Positions 1 through 8,443 of a DNA stretch of 64,000 bases are shown one piece after another (the stretch's first letter is position 1; each line of letters starts with the position of its first letter). Source of the DNA: Bacteroidota bacterium (lineage in GTDB: Bacteria > Bacteroidota > Bacteroidia > Chitinophagales > Chitinophagaceae); the NCBI GenBank assembly GCA_018970395.1, contig JAGWWM010000002.1, positions 1-64,000 of the forward strand, read 5' to 3'. Under the pieces are notes generated by a model. The model had not been told where the DNA came from and searched no databases. It saw only the letters and a program-made list of their open reading frames with translations. Made by a program: the position numbers and the translations under genes.

Positions 1-1089
1 TATTACATCTTCACCACTGCTATTGCTTGTAAGAGATCCTTTCGATAATACGAAGCCGGCTTGTCCGTTTGGTGCCATGTGGTATAAGAAATGCTGAATC
101 CAGGCATAGTTGGCATTCCCTGCCGGGGGCTTTCCGTATTGCCAGCGAGCATCACTTTGCAAAAGATCTCCACTCCAATCGCTATCGTTAAAAGGAGGAT
201 TGGCAATAATGAAATCCGCTTTCAGGTCTTTATGTGCATCATTCAAAAAACTGCCTTCATTATTCCATTTCACATTGCTACTATCAATGCCTCTGATGGC
301 AAGATTCATTTTTGCCAATCGCCAGGTAGTCTGATTGCTTTCCTGTCCGTAAATAGAGATGTGATCGGCAGGATTTAACGAAAGTTTCTTTCCATTATTT
401 TTTTTATAATGATCTTGATGATGCTTAATAAATTTCTCACTCTGCACGAACATGCCGCCACTTCCGCAGCAAGGATCGAAAACTCGACCCTCATAAGGTT
501 CAAGCATTTCTACCAGTAATTTCACCACACTTTCAGGTGTGTAGAACTGACCGCCTTTCTTTCCCTCTGCCAATGCAAACTCACCCAGAAAATATTCAAA
601 TACTCGGCCTAAAATATCCTTGCTTTGCGCCTCTTTAGTTCCCAGTGTGGCCGTGCTAACTAAATCTACCAAACCACCCAAACTACCTTTATCCAATTTC
701 TCTTGTGCATACACTTTTGGCAAAACGCCTTTCAATGATGGATTATCTTTTTCAATAGCATCCATTGCATCGTCAATGTCTTTACCAATAGAAGGAAGTT
801 TTGCTCTGCCTTGAAGCCAATGCCAGCGTGCAGATGAAGGCACAAAGAAAACCTTCTCCGCAATGTATTCATTTTTATCTTCAGGATCGGCTCCTTCATA
901 ATCGCCTTTGCCTTCTTTTAATTTACTATACAGTTCTTCAAATGCATCAGAAATGTATTTAAGAAATATCAGCCCCAATGCAACATGCTTGTATTCTGCT
1001 GCATCCATATTCTTACGCAGCTTATCAGCGGCTTTCCAAAGTTTCTTTTCAAGCGGCTCTTCCTGTTCAACTTTTTTAGTTTTTGCCAT
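1..1089 (-). CDS. hsdM: Type I restriction-modification system DNA methyltransferase subunit HsdM (partial, runs off left edge)
   Basis: Reverse-strand reading from ATG at 1089 is open to position 1: [57 protein letters not shown]...[56 protein letters not shown]...[15 protein letters not shown]. It has the HsdM N-terminal domain, the [11 protein letters not shown] motif and the NPPF catalytic motif. Missing from the ORF track because no stop lies in the window. Confidence 0.95.
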   Translation of the reverse strand, partial: MAKTKKVEQEEPLEKKLWKAADKLRKNMDAAEYKHVALGLIFLKYISDAFEELYSKLKEGKGDYEGADPEDKNEYIAEKVFFVPSSARWHWLQGRAKLPSIGKDIDDAMDAIEKDNPSLKGVLPKVYAQEKLDKGSLGGLVDLVSTATLGTKEAQSKDILGRVFEYFLGEFALAEGKKGGQFYTPESVVKLLVEMLEPYEGRVFDPCCGSGGMFVQSEKFIKHHQDHYKKNNGKKLSLNPADHISIYGQESNQTTWRLAKMNLAIRGIDSSNVKWNNEGSFLNDAHKDLKADFIIANPPFNDSDWSGDLLQSDARWQYGKPPAGNANYAWIQHFLYHMAPNGQAGFVLSKGSLTSNSSGEDVI

Positions 1090-1107
1090 TTTCTATATTC
1101 GCTTTGT

Positions 1108-1395
1108 TCAAGTTGTTTGTAAAATAAACTGTAATGATTCTTTCAAATAAGGTTCACCTCCATATTCCTGCATTATTTTTTGATTCAAAAACTGAATTTG
1201 GAGTTCCCTGTATTTTAAATTGAATAATTCAGCAATCGGTTTAATCATGTGAGTTTGCAGCTGCCTTTCCCCATGTTCAATTTTGCTGAGCAAGGAAATA
1301 TCAATCCCAATATGTTCTGCCACTTCTCTCAATGACATCTTCCTCTCTTTACGAAGTTTTTGCAAATAGCCCCCAATGTCGTTTACAGATTTCAT
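1108..1395 (-). CDS. XRE-family HTH transcriptional regulator next to hsdM
   Basis: MKSVNDIGGYLQKLRKERKMSLREVAEHIGIDISLLSKIEHGERQLQ is a canonical Cro/XRE HTH. The ORF track extends to 1428, but the internal Met at 1395 starts the domain. Confidence 0.85.
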   Translation of the reverse strand: MKSVNDIGGYLQKLRKERKMSLREVAEHIGIDISLLSKIEHGERQLQTHMIKPIAELFNLKYRELQIQFLNQKIMQEYGGEPYLKESLQFILQTT

Positions 1396-1526
1396 AAACC
1401 CAGTTTTTTGTTTAGACAAACATGTCAAAAGTAGCTTTTTTTATTATCTCTTTTTAAAATTGTGGGAAACTTTTCTGTCATTTGAGGTCAGAGTTCGGAG
1501 CATGGCGGTAAAAGCATGGTAAAAAT

Positions 1527-1555
1527 AAAGTCCCACAGTAAAAATGTGGGACTTT
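1527..1555 (-). terminator. Intrinsic terminator-like hairpin downstream of the primase/helicase-like gene
   Basis: AAAGTCCCAC-AGTAAAAAT-GTGGGACTTT: perfect 10-bp stem, followed on the minus strand by ATTTTT. Confidence 0.6.
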
Positions 1556-1613
1556 CACCGGAAAATGGAGGGATGAAACCGGCAATTTCGTGGTAATTAC
1601 CAGCGAAATATGT

Positions 1614-3689
1614 TTAGAAAGGCATGCCTGCAAGGCATAATTCAGCATTATTCGAGGGGTGCTTCTCGATGATTGAATGTTCTTTCATGTATTTGATGTA
1701 GTTTCTTGCCATGCGATCCTTTACATCCATGGCTTCCATAATGGCTTGTGTCAAATCAGCCATTGTCATAGATGATTTTCGATTGAAAATTTCTTTGGCA
1801 ACATCTGTAAGGTCGTTGAGCTTGCGTGTTTCAGAATCTTCCTTGCTCTTTTCTCCCATGAATACATGCCGTCCTTCATTGTTATCCCAGCCAAACTGAA
1901 TGAGAGGCACATCCAGGGGCGAGCCGTCTCGTACTTTGAGCGCTTTTACTACGCTGCATCTATTGTTGTCGTCTTTTTCAATGAGAATGATGCCGGCAGC
2001 TTTGCGCTGTACTTCCGATCCCAGGTGTCCACGCAGCTTCATACCGGACGGAGACATGTGCAACACACAAACAATGCAAGTATTGTAAATGGCGGCAAGC
2101 CTGAATAGTTCCTCAATGAGCTTCACAGAGCTTTCTTCATCATTCACACCACCCAGTAAATCTGCAATACCGTCAATCACCATGAGGTGAATGCCACCAT
2201 ACTCGTAATAAAACCTGTCCATGGATTCGAGTATAAGATTCATGCGCTCGTTTCGAGAAATACCAACCAGGCAAAAGGCTTTGAACCATGAAGGCGGTCG
2301 CTCCAGAGTAGAGCGTTTCATGATGTAGGTAAGATTCTTATAGAGCTGGTATTCTGATTGCTCTGTATCATAAAGTAGCACTGCTTTTTGGCTATCATTT
2401 TCCTGTACGGTTGTGCCCAGAGTATCAACCACAACATCTCCCGGTTTAATGCAGCCGGAAAGAATACCTCCCAAGTAATTAGTTTTTCCGCTTCCTTCTG
2501 AACCGGCAACACAGAGAAGATTTCCGGGTGATCCAATTGTAACATCATTGATTTTAATTACGGGATCGGGAGCTTTAGGCGGTTTATCAAAGTCAATCTC
2601 ACAGCTGCGTATAACAGACAATGTGTCCTCGTAAATCTGATCGAGCATTTCTACAAAGAGCATCATCAAATCATCGGCAGTGTGCCCCAGGCGAAAGAAA
2701 TCTGAAATATCTTTTTGTGTTTTCTCTCCGGTTAGCGGTAGTTTAAGACTTTGAAGCTGGTAGCTTTTCAAATCATGCGTGAGCTTCTCCATGGACTTCA
2801 ATCCGGTTTCATCCACATCATACAAAAGGGTGATGTGCTTAAACCGGTAGCTCAATCCTCGCAGCAAGTTCTTAGGTATGTGAGCTGTTTCACTGTTCAG
2901 GCAAATTGCATTGAATCCATGTGACACAAGGCTCAATACATCTTTTTCGCCACCGGTAATAAAAAGAATATCTCCTCTTACCGGCAGTTGTTCAATTCCA
3001 AATACATAGCTCTCGCTTATTTCACCGGTGTAGAGAAATCGTAATCTTGAATTTGGCAAGTAAAGTTTTGTGTATCTGCGCCCATGGTAACCGAAAATAG
3101 GCTCCTGATCTGTGGAAAGCAGGTCGTATTCTTTGCCTTCTTTGTTGATGCCATGAAAGGCTTCAACCGAGGAAACATGGTAACGCTCTAACACTTCCTT
3201 GGTGATTCCGTATTGTGCCCAAAAATCAAGCTCGGCATTGTTGAAATCTTTTGTCTTAATAGGCAGCTTTAACTTGGCTGTTTCAAATCCATCATGAATG
3301 GAAGAGATTTTACTTGCACGATTGAGCATGGGCGTATTTTCTCGTACTAGGCGATCCACCTTGTGTGGGTTATCTTCCAGGTTGAGATACATTTCACAGT
3401 CAATGATTTCAAGGATGCGAAGGAAATCGGTTCGGTCATCACATTCCAGGGCAAAGATTTTTCCCACCATGAAAAAACAGTCGCCGCTGTACTCCGAATC
3501 ACCAAAGTCTTTGAATTTGTAAATACCGGATTTGTTATCAAAGTAAACATAACAAGATGCCCGGCTATCCTGGTAAAAAGGGCTTTTGAATGATTTGCCC
3601 ACTTTGCTGAATCGGCTGCCGATAAAATGCTTGAATACATCCAGCCCTTTGTTGGTAGCGTTTATTACGCTGTCTTTGTTTAATGCCAT
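1614..3689 (-). CDS. Toprim-domain and RecA-like ATPase protein (primase-helicase-like) of an integrative element
   Basis: N-terminus resembles the DnaG zinc-finger region (KSPFYQDSRASCYVYFDNKSGIYKFKDFGDSEYSGDCFFMV). Toprim motifs: ILFITGGEKD and LLYDVDETG. Walker A: GSEGSGKT. Walker B: LMVIDGIADLL. Confidence 0.8.
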   Translation of the reverse strand: MALNKDSVINATNKGLDVFKHFIGSRFSKVGKSFKSPFYQDSRASCYVYFDNKSGIYKFKDFGDSEYSGDCFFMVGKIFALECDDRTDFLRILEIIDCEMYLNLEDNPHKVDRLVRENTPMLNRASKISSIHDGFETAKLKLPIKTKDFNNAELDFWAQYGITKEVLERYHVSSVEAFHGINKEGKEYDLLSTDQEPIFGYHGRRYTKLYLPNSRLRFLYTGEISESYVFGIEQLPVRGDILFITGGEKDVLSLVSHGFNAICLNSETAHIPKNLLRGLSYRFKHITLLYDVDETGLKSMEKLTHDLKSYQLQSLKLPLTGEKTQKDISDFFRLGHTADDLMMLFVEMLDQIYEDTLSVIRSCEIDFDKPPKAPDPVIKINDVTIGSPGNLLCVAGSEGSGKTNYLGGILSGCIKPGDVVVDTLGTTVQENDSQKAVLLYDTEQSEYQLYKNLTYIMKRSTLERPPSWFKAFCLVGISRNERMNLILESMDRFYYEYGGIHLMVIDGIADLLGGVNDEESSVKLIEELFRLAAIYNTCIVCVLHMSPSGMKLRGHLGSEVQRKAAGIILIEKDDNNRCSVVKALKVRDGSPLDVPLIQFGWDNNEGRHVFMGEKSKEDSETRKLNDLTDVAKEIFNRKSSMTMADLTQAIMEAMDVKDRMARNYIKYMKEHSIIEKHPSNNAELCLAGMPF

Positions 3690-3703
3690 ATTTAGTGATT
3701 TGG

Positions 3704-4024
3704 TTAGGGTTTCAGAATGGAAGGCTTTGCCTTTTTGTAATTCTTGCTCGCATAGTTTCGCAGATCGGAGAGCAGAATGCGTCTATGTCTGCCGACCTGT
3801 GTAAAGGCTAATTCGCCCGATTTCATGAGATCATAAATCAGTGTCTTGCCGCAATCAAGAAAGCGACAAGCACCGAGCAGATCTATGTATCGTTCATTCT
3901 TTCCCGGCTCCCTTACTACTGTCACTAAATGGTTCAGCTTTTTCTCAACTTGTTCAAGCCTGGTTTCGAGTTCCTGGATTTTCTTGTCTTTGGACTTATC
4001 TTCATTTAATTGCCACATAAGCAC
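3704..4024 (-). CDS. Helix-turn-helix / excisionase-family DNA-binding protein
   Basis: YIDLLGACRFLDCGKTLIYDLMKSGELAFTQVGRHRRILLSDLRNYA is an excisionase/MerR-like HTH, with an N-terminal coiled coil; it precedes the Toprim gene. Confidence 0.75.
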   Translation of the reverse strand: MLMWQLNEDKSKDKKIQELETRLEQVEKKLNHLVTVVREPGKNERYIDLLGACRFLDCGKTLIYDLMKSGELAFTQVGRHRRILLSDLRNYASKNYKKAKPSILKP

Positions 4025-4104
4025 TTGATTTTGAATTCGAGTGCAAGGCTACTGACAATCAAAAAAAATATTATTGTAGTTGAATTCAAGTTGAATAAGA
4101 TTTT

Positions 4105-4951
4105 CTACAAGCCTTTGGCGGCATAATCAGAAAAGGTCAGCAATAATTCATTCAGGTACGGACTTCCTTTTTCAATTTTTCGAGCTTTGGCAGCGTTTAG
4201 GGTTCCGTGCCAATGACCAATTCGGATATTGAAGAACCACATAAGGATTTCAAAAAAATCTTTCTTGGAAAGTTTCTTTTCATTAATTGCTTTTACGGAA
4301 TTGCTTTCATAGATGGCGACAAAGAGTTCAACGAAATCAACTTTTTCTTTTTGCCATTGAAGTAGTGTGTTGGTACTTCCGGGAGGGAATAAGCTGAGTT
4401 GACCATTGATGTGATCCTTTAAATCTTGCTTTGTAGGGAATGAATTTGCAGAAGTAGTTTGTTCCTCATGGGATGCGAAAAAACGCTCCAAATGGGTTAT
4501 TCTGTGCTGATACAGTTGCTCTAATGATTCAAGGTATCTGTTCTGAACAACAAAATAGTTAAGAATTTTTTTTTAAGCCTTCATCATTAAGGTATTCACT
4601 GCGAGATGCTTTTACTAGTTCAATCCGATCGAATAATGGGAAAGGATCATTTTTAGGAAAATACCGATGCCGAAATTCTCTGACTTCAAATTTATAGAGG
4701 TCAAACAGCCTTTTAAGACTATCCAATTCATCTAATCCCTTTGCAATATCAGCTCCGACCTGTTGCTTGCAATTGGCATAGAAGCTATCCAGGTGATGCT
4801 GGTAGGCTGTGGGATTAGTGAAGCCGTTAAAACTGATGTCTGATGTCATATCATCATCAAATAGGCTTATCTGCCTTCTAGCAGATTTTGGGAAAACATG
4901 GACTTTAGCGATTTTCGCTTGTTCCAAAGCGTTGTTAAGGATTTGATTCAT
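4105..4951 (-). pseudogene. RteC-like protein split into two ORFs (4559..4951 and 4105..4491) by a +1 frameshift at an A9 run
   Basis: The C-terminal part (WQKEKVDFVELFVAIYESNSVKAINEKKLSKKDFFEILMWFFNIRIGHWHGTLNAAKARKIEKGSPYLNELL) resembles RteC. Removing one A from the A9 run gives continuous ...LNDEGLKKILNYFVVQNRYLESLEQLYQHRITHLERFFASHEEQ.... It may be a true pseudogene, an assembly indel or recoding. Confidence 0.65.
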
Positions 4952-5050
4952 GAATGTTTGTTTTTAAAATCTAATATTAACAATCAATCACTGTCAAATC
5001 GAGTCAATAACAAGGGGAAAAATCTCCTGAAAAAAGGGTAAAATCACCGT

Positions 5051-5096
5051 TTGGCAATTGGCAATGGATATATATATACCATTGCCAAATTGCCAA
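5051..5096. repeat. Inverted pair of tandem TTGGCAA heptamers around an (AT)n centre
   Basis: TTGGCAATTGGCAATGG-ATATATATATA-CCATTGCCAAATTGCCAA; the arms are complementary apart from one extra base. Confidence 0.8.
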
Positions 5097-5370
5097 CAGA
5101 GATATGATTTTAAAAATTGCTGAAAAAACGATTCAATTATCGTTGCTGTAAGCTTGAAATAAAATTCATTTCAATTTATTTGTTTGCAAGAGGAAAAAAT
5201 GCATCGATATTTTTTAAATTCCGGAGGGTTCATTACATTTGTTTATCCAAAGAGGTGACTATATTGAAAGTCAAGTCCCCCAACTTTCGGACTTGGTTTC
5301 CTTTTGGTAACCCCTTTGGTTGAAGCTAGTTATAACATCAAGAGACTTAAATACTTAGGAGGTTAGGTTC

Positions 5371-5390
5371 ACAATCCTCTCTCTCCGCCA
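5371..5390 (+). other. tRNA-Ser 3'-end-like fragment, putative attachment-site duplicate
   Basis: ACAATCCTCTCTCTCCGCCA resembles a class II tRNA-Ser 3' end (acceptor TCTCTCC, G73, CCA). No GGAGAGA 5' acceptor strand or T-stem partner lies upstream. Confidence 0.6.
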
Positions 5391-5398
5391 TACTAATT

Positions 5399-5422
5399 TG
5401 CCCCTTTTTTAGGGGCATTTTT
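5399..5422 (+). terminator. Intrinsic terminator after the tRNA-like fragment
   Basis: TGCCCC-TTTTTTA-GGGGCA-TTTTT. Confidence 0.7.
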
Positions 5423-5490
5423 ATGTCCGTGAATGTTCTAAGCCATGCTTGTGCTAATAAACGAGCATAAAAAAATGGGAGGCACGGAGT

Positions 5491-5556
5491 GCCGGTACAT
5501 CCAATGTAAGAGCGATCTCTTTGTAATGAGTACAAGATATAGGCGTCATAGGTCAT
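5491..5556 (-). pseudogene. GIY-YIG nuclease N-terminal remnant
   Basis: MTYDAYILYSLQRDRSYIGCTG matches the start of the GIY-YIG domain (xYxYILYS...YYIGxTG); the expected R/E/N core does not follow. Confidence 0.55.
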
Positions 5557-5562
5557 AAATAC

Positions 5563-5589
5563 AAAACCTCGTCGATTGGACGAGGTTTT
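5563..5589 (-). terminator. Hairpin at the 3' side of tRNA-Val
   Basis: AAAACCTCGTC-GATTG-GACGAGGTTTT, perfect 11-bp stem, immediately 3' of the tRNA on the minus strand. Confidence 0.65.
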
Positions 5590-5590
5590 G

Positions 5591-5665
5591 TGGGAGCACA
5601 CGGGCTCGAACCGCGGACCCTCTGCTTGTAAGGCAGATGCTCTGAACCAACTGAGCTATGCTCCC
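5591..5665 (-). tRNA. tRNA-Val(UAC)
   Basis: GGGAGCATAGCTCAGTTGGTTCAGAGCATCTGCCTTACAAGCAGAGGGTCCGCGGTTCGAGCCCGTGTGCTCCCA; acceptor, D, anticodon (loop CTTACAA) and T arms all pair. Confidence 0.93.
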
Positions 5666-5740
5666 GAAATGGATTGCAAAGATAAGGGTATGATTATTTC
5701 TAAGAAATTTTTTTCAAAAATCTATTCTAAAAATACTTTC

Positions 5741-7018
5741 CTACCCCAACACCACATATCCCCAGGGATCCAAAGAGTGGAGATCTTTAAGTGTAACGGA
5801 TTTTCCGGTGAATAAATCCGTATAAGTTCCTTTCAACCGCTGATCATCTAATTGTATCCGCACCCGTTGATCGGAAAAGTTTAATAATACCACAAGATGA
5901 TGCGACAGATTGGTTCTTGCAAAAGCAAAAACAGAATGATTATCAGTGGTACTGATGCGCCAGGTCAATACATGATGATACGCTGTTTGAAAAACCGGAT
6001 GGGTCTTTCTTAGCGTCAATAACTTTTTATAAAAATCGTGCAGCGCGGGTTTACCCTTCCACGCAATTTCATCCTTATCAAAAAATAATAATCGCTTCTG
6101 ATTCGGCAATTCCTGTCCGCTATAAATCAACGGAATGCCTTTCCACATACTGCTGAAAACCGCTAAGGGCAATGCCATATTTCCATACTTCTCATATTCG
6201 GTTCCGTTCCAGCTGTTCTCATCATGGTTGGAAGTGAAAAAAGTTCTTAAATGATGGGCGGGCTTCTTATGATTATAACCCGTTAAAGCAGCATCCAGCG
6301 ATACGAGCTTCCACCGATGTTTATAATACTCCTGCGCCACGTGCATCCAGTGCCAGGTATAGCTGGCATCAAAAACTTTTCCATACGCCTCTTCTCCCCA
6401 CTGATCAAATTCTCCGTACCAGAATAATGTTTTGTGTGTATCAATATGGCGACGAGCAGCTGCCCAGAAATCAAGCGGCACGAGTGCAGCCATATCGCAC
6501 CTGAAGCCATCTATATCGCATTCCTTTACCCAAAACTCCATGTCTTGAATCATGGCTTTCCATAAATCTCCATTCATGTAATTCAAATGAATCACATCTT
6601 CCCAGGTTTCCACGGGAGGTTTAAAATTTCCGTGATGATCTTTGGTATAAAAATCAGGATTAGTATGCGTCCATTCATGATCCCATCCGGTATGATTCGC
6701 CACCCAGTCAATAATGACTTTCATCCCCAGCGAATGAATCTCTTTCACCATGGATTTAAAATCGTCCAGCGTACCGAATTCCGGATTGATGTCCACATAA
6801 CTGCTGCAAGCGTAATAACTTCCTAAAGAGCCCTTTCTATGCTTTTTTGAAATGGGCTGTACGGGCATGAACCACAGTACTTCTACGCCCATATCTTGTA
6901 GTCGGGGCAGGTGGGTTCTGAACGCGGCTATCGTTCCTTCGCGCGTGTATTGTCTGAGATTAACTTCATAGATATTGGTTGACCCGACCCATTCGGGTTG
7001 CTTGAAAACTTCCTGCAT
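5741..7018 (-). CDS. GH13 alpha-amylase-family glycosidase
   Basis: VIIDWVANHTGWDHEW, GFRCDMAALVP, WYGEF and TSNHDENSW match GH13 conserved regions. Confidence 0.92.
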   Translation of the reverse strand: MQEVFKQPEWVGSTNIYEVNLRQYTREGTIAAFRTHLPRLQDMGVEVLWFMPVQPISKKHRKGSLGSYYACSSYVDINPEFGTLDDFKSMVKEIHSLGMKVIIDWVANHTGWDHEWTHTNPDFYTKDHHGNFKPPVETWEDVIHLNYMNGDLWKAMIQDMEFWVKECDIDGFRCDMAALVPLDFWAAARRHIDTHKTLFWYGEFDQWGEEAYGKVFDASYTWHWMHVAQEYYKHRWKLVSLDAALTGYNHKKPAHHLRTFFTSNHDENSWNGTEYEKYGNMALPLAVFSSMWKGIPLIYSGQELPNQKRLLFFDKDEIAWKGKPALHDFYKKLLTLRKTHPVFQTAYHHVLTWRISTTDNHSVFAFARTNLSHHLVVLLNFSDQRVRIQLDDQRLKGTYTDLFTGKSVTLKDLHSLDPWGYVVLG

Positions 7019-7145
7019 CTGCGATCAATTAAACATCAATGTTACGAATGAAAAAGCTAACAAACGGCTTTAATTTTTCCGCCCATAAACCAACTACCTT
7101 TACATTTGTAATGCTATTAAGCGTTGCTATAATATCATAAAGCAG

Positions 7146-8378
7146 ATGAAAAAATTTAATGTCCCCAACATATATAGAAGCTCCCTCATCAGCGCCATTA
7201 AGGAGCGGAGAAAACAGGCAGATAAACTTAAAAAAGATTTTAGTCCAACCCTCCTCGATCTCGGACCGATTCAGTTTTATTTAGCCCGTCATTTTGGCTT
7301 TTGTTACGGGGTGGAAAACGCCATTGAAATCGCTTTCAACACGATTGAGCAAAATCCTGACAAGAACATTTTCCTGCTCAGCGAAATGATTCACAATCCG
7401 CAGGTAAATGCCACCTTACTGGAAAAGGGACTTCGTTTTTTACAGGATACCAAGGGAAAGGAACTGATTCCTCTTGACAGTCTACAGCCTGATGACATCG
7501 TAATTATTCCCGCATTTGGCACCACTTTGGAAATGGAAGCCACCTTGCGTGCTAAAGGGATTGCAGTAGAAAAATACAATACCACTTGTCCTTTTGTAGA
7601 AAAAGTATGGAATCGAAGCGCGCAGCTGGCAGAGAAAGGCTACTCGATTGTAGTGCATGGCAAGCCGGCGCACGAAGAAACCAGGGCTACCTTTTCGCAT
7701 GCCGGCGCCAATACACCTACGGTGGTGGTGAATGATATGCAGGAAGCCATTGTACTGGGGAAATATATTACGGGAGAAACCGAACCTGAAGGTTTTTACG
7801 AAACTTTTAAAGGACGATACTCGGATGGCTTTGATGTGAAACGCGATTTAAAAAGAATTGGAGTGGTCAATCAGACCACGCAGCTCGCCTCGGACACACA
7901 GGCCATTGCGGAATATCTTAGGCAGTTGATGACCCGTCATTATGCAGCACAAGGATTGGCTGATACTGATTTTTTTGCAGACACCCGCGATACGCTTTGT
8001 TATGCCACCAACGACAATCAAACTGCCGCCCTCGGCATGCTCGATACGCCGGCAGATTTTGCCGTTGTAATCGGCGGATACAACAGTTCGAATACGACCC
8101 ATCTGGTGGAGCTATGCGAACAAAAATTATCCACTTATTTCATTAATAGCCCTGAGAAAATAATTGATCGGAATACCATCGTTCATTACAATTTTCATCA
8201 GCATACGGAGTTGACCACCACCGGATTTTTCCCCGACAAGTCGCCCTTTAAAATCTTAATCACCAGCGGTGCATCCTGTCCGGACGCGCTGGTAGAAGCA
8301 GTTATGGAGAAGCTGGCATCTTTTGTGAATGCGTCTGAAGCGTGGGAGCAGCTACAGCTTGATTATGCGGGTGCGTAA
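7146..8378 (+). CDS. ispH: 4-hydroxy-3-methylbut-2-enyl diphosphate reductase (long form)
   Basis: ARHFGFCYGVENAIEIA, TTCPFVEKVW, VVIGGYNSSNTTHLVELC and ITSGASCPDALVE match LytB/IspH. Confidence 0.95.
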   Translation: MKKFNVPNIYRSSLISAIKERRKQADKLKKDFSPTLLDLGPIQFYLARHFGFCYGVENAIEIAFNTIEQNPDKNIFLLSEMIHNPQVNATLLEKGLRFLQDTKGKELIPLDSLQPDDIVIIPAFGTTLEMEATLRAKGIAVEKYNTTCPFVEKVWNRSAQLAEKGYSIVVHGKPAHEETRATFSHAGANTPTVVVNDMQEAIVLGKYITGETEPEGFYETFKGRYSDGFDVKRDLKRIGVVNQTTQLASDTQAIAEYLRQLMTRHYAAQGLADTDFFADTRDTLCYATNDNQTAALGMLDTPADFAVVIGGYNSSNTTHLVELCEQKLSTYFINSPEKIIDRNTIVHYNFHQHTELTTTGFFPDKSPFKILITSGASCPDALVEAVMEKLASFVNASEAWEQLQLDYAGA

Positions 8379-8443
8379 TGAAAGTAAAAAACTGAAATGC
8401 ACTTTATAATATGCATTTTTAGCCTATTTTTGCACAATATGAT

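Larger units (their letters stand above)
1..5390. mobile_element. Right-hand part of a putative integrative/mobilizable element (left end outside window)
   Basis: Consistent gene set (RteC-like, HTH/excisionase-like, Toprim, R-M cargo), all on the minus strand, bounded on the right by a tRNA 3'-end-like sequence plus terminator. No integrase is visible in the window. Confidence 0.65.

Noticed and set aside
4480-4570. Programmed -1 ribosomal frameshift at the RteC-like A9 run
   Set aside because: A -1 slip gives the wrong frame; restoration needs a +1 shift (or -2), so standard -1 recoding does not explain the split. Slippage, mutation or sequencing error remain possible.
5117-5323. 68-aa plus-strand ORF near the element end
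   Set aside because: No domain or convincing ribosome binding site; overlaps the structured noncoding region at 5266-5295.
5300-5390. Complete tRNA-Ser gene
   Set aside because: The 3' end is convincing, but there is no matching 5' acceptor strand, D arm, anticodon arm or paired T stem upstream; treated as a fragment.
7146-8378. Unusually long IspH as a novel fusion
   Set aside because: At 410 aa with conserved motifs throughout, it fits the known long IspH form rather than a new domain fusion.
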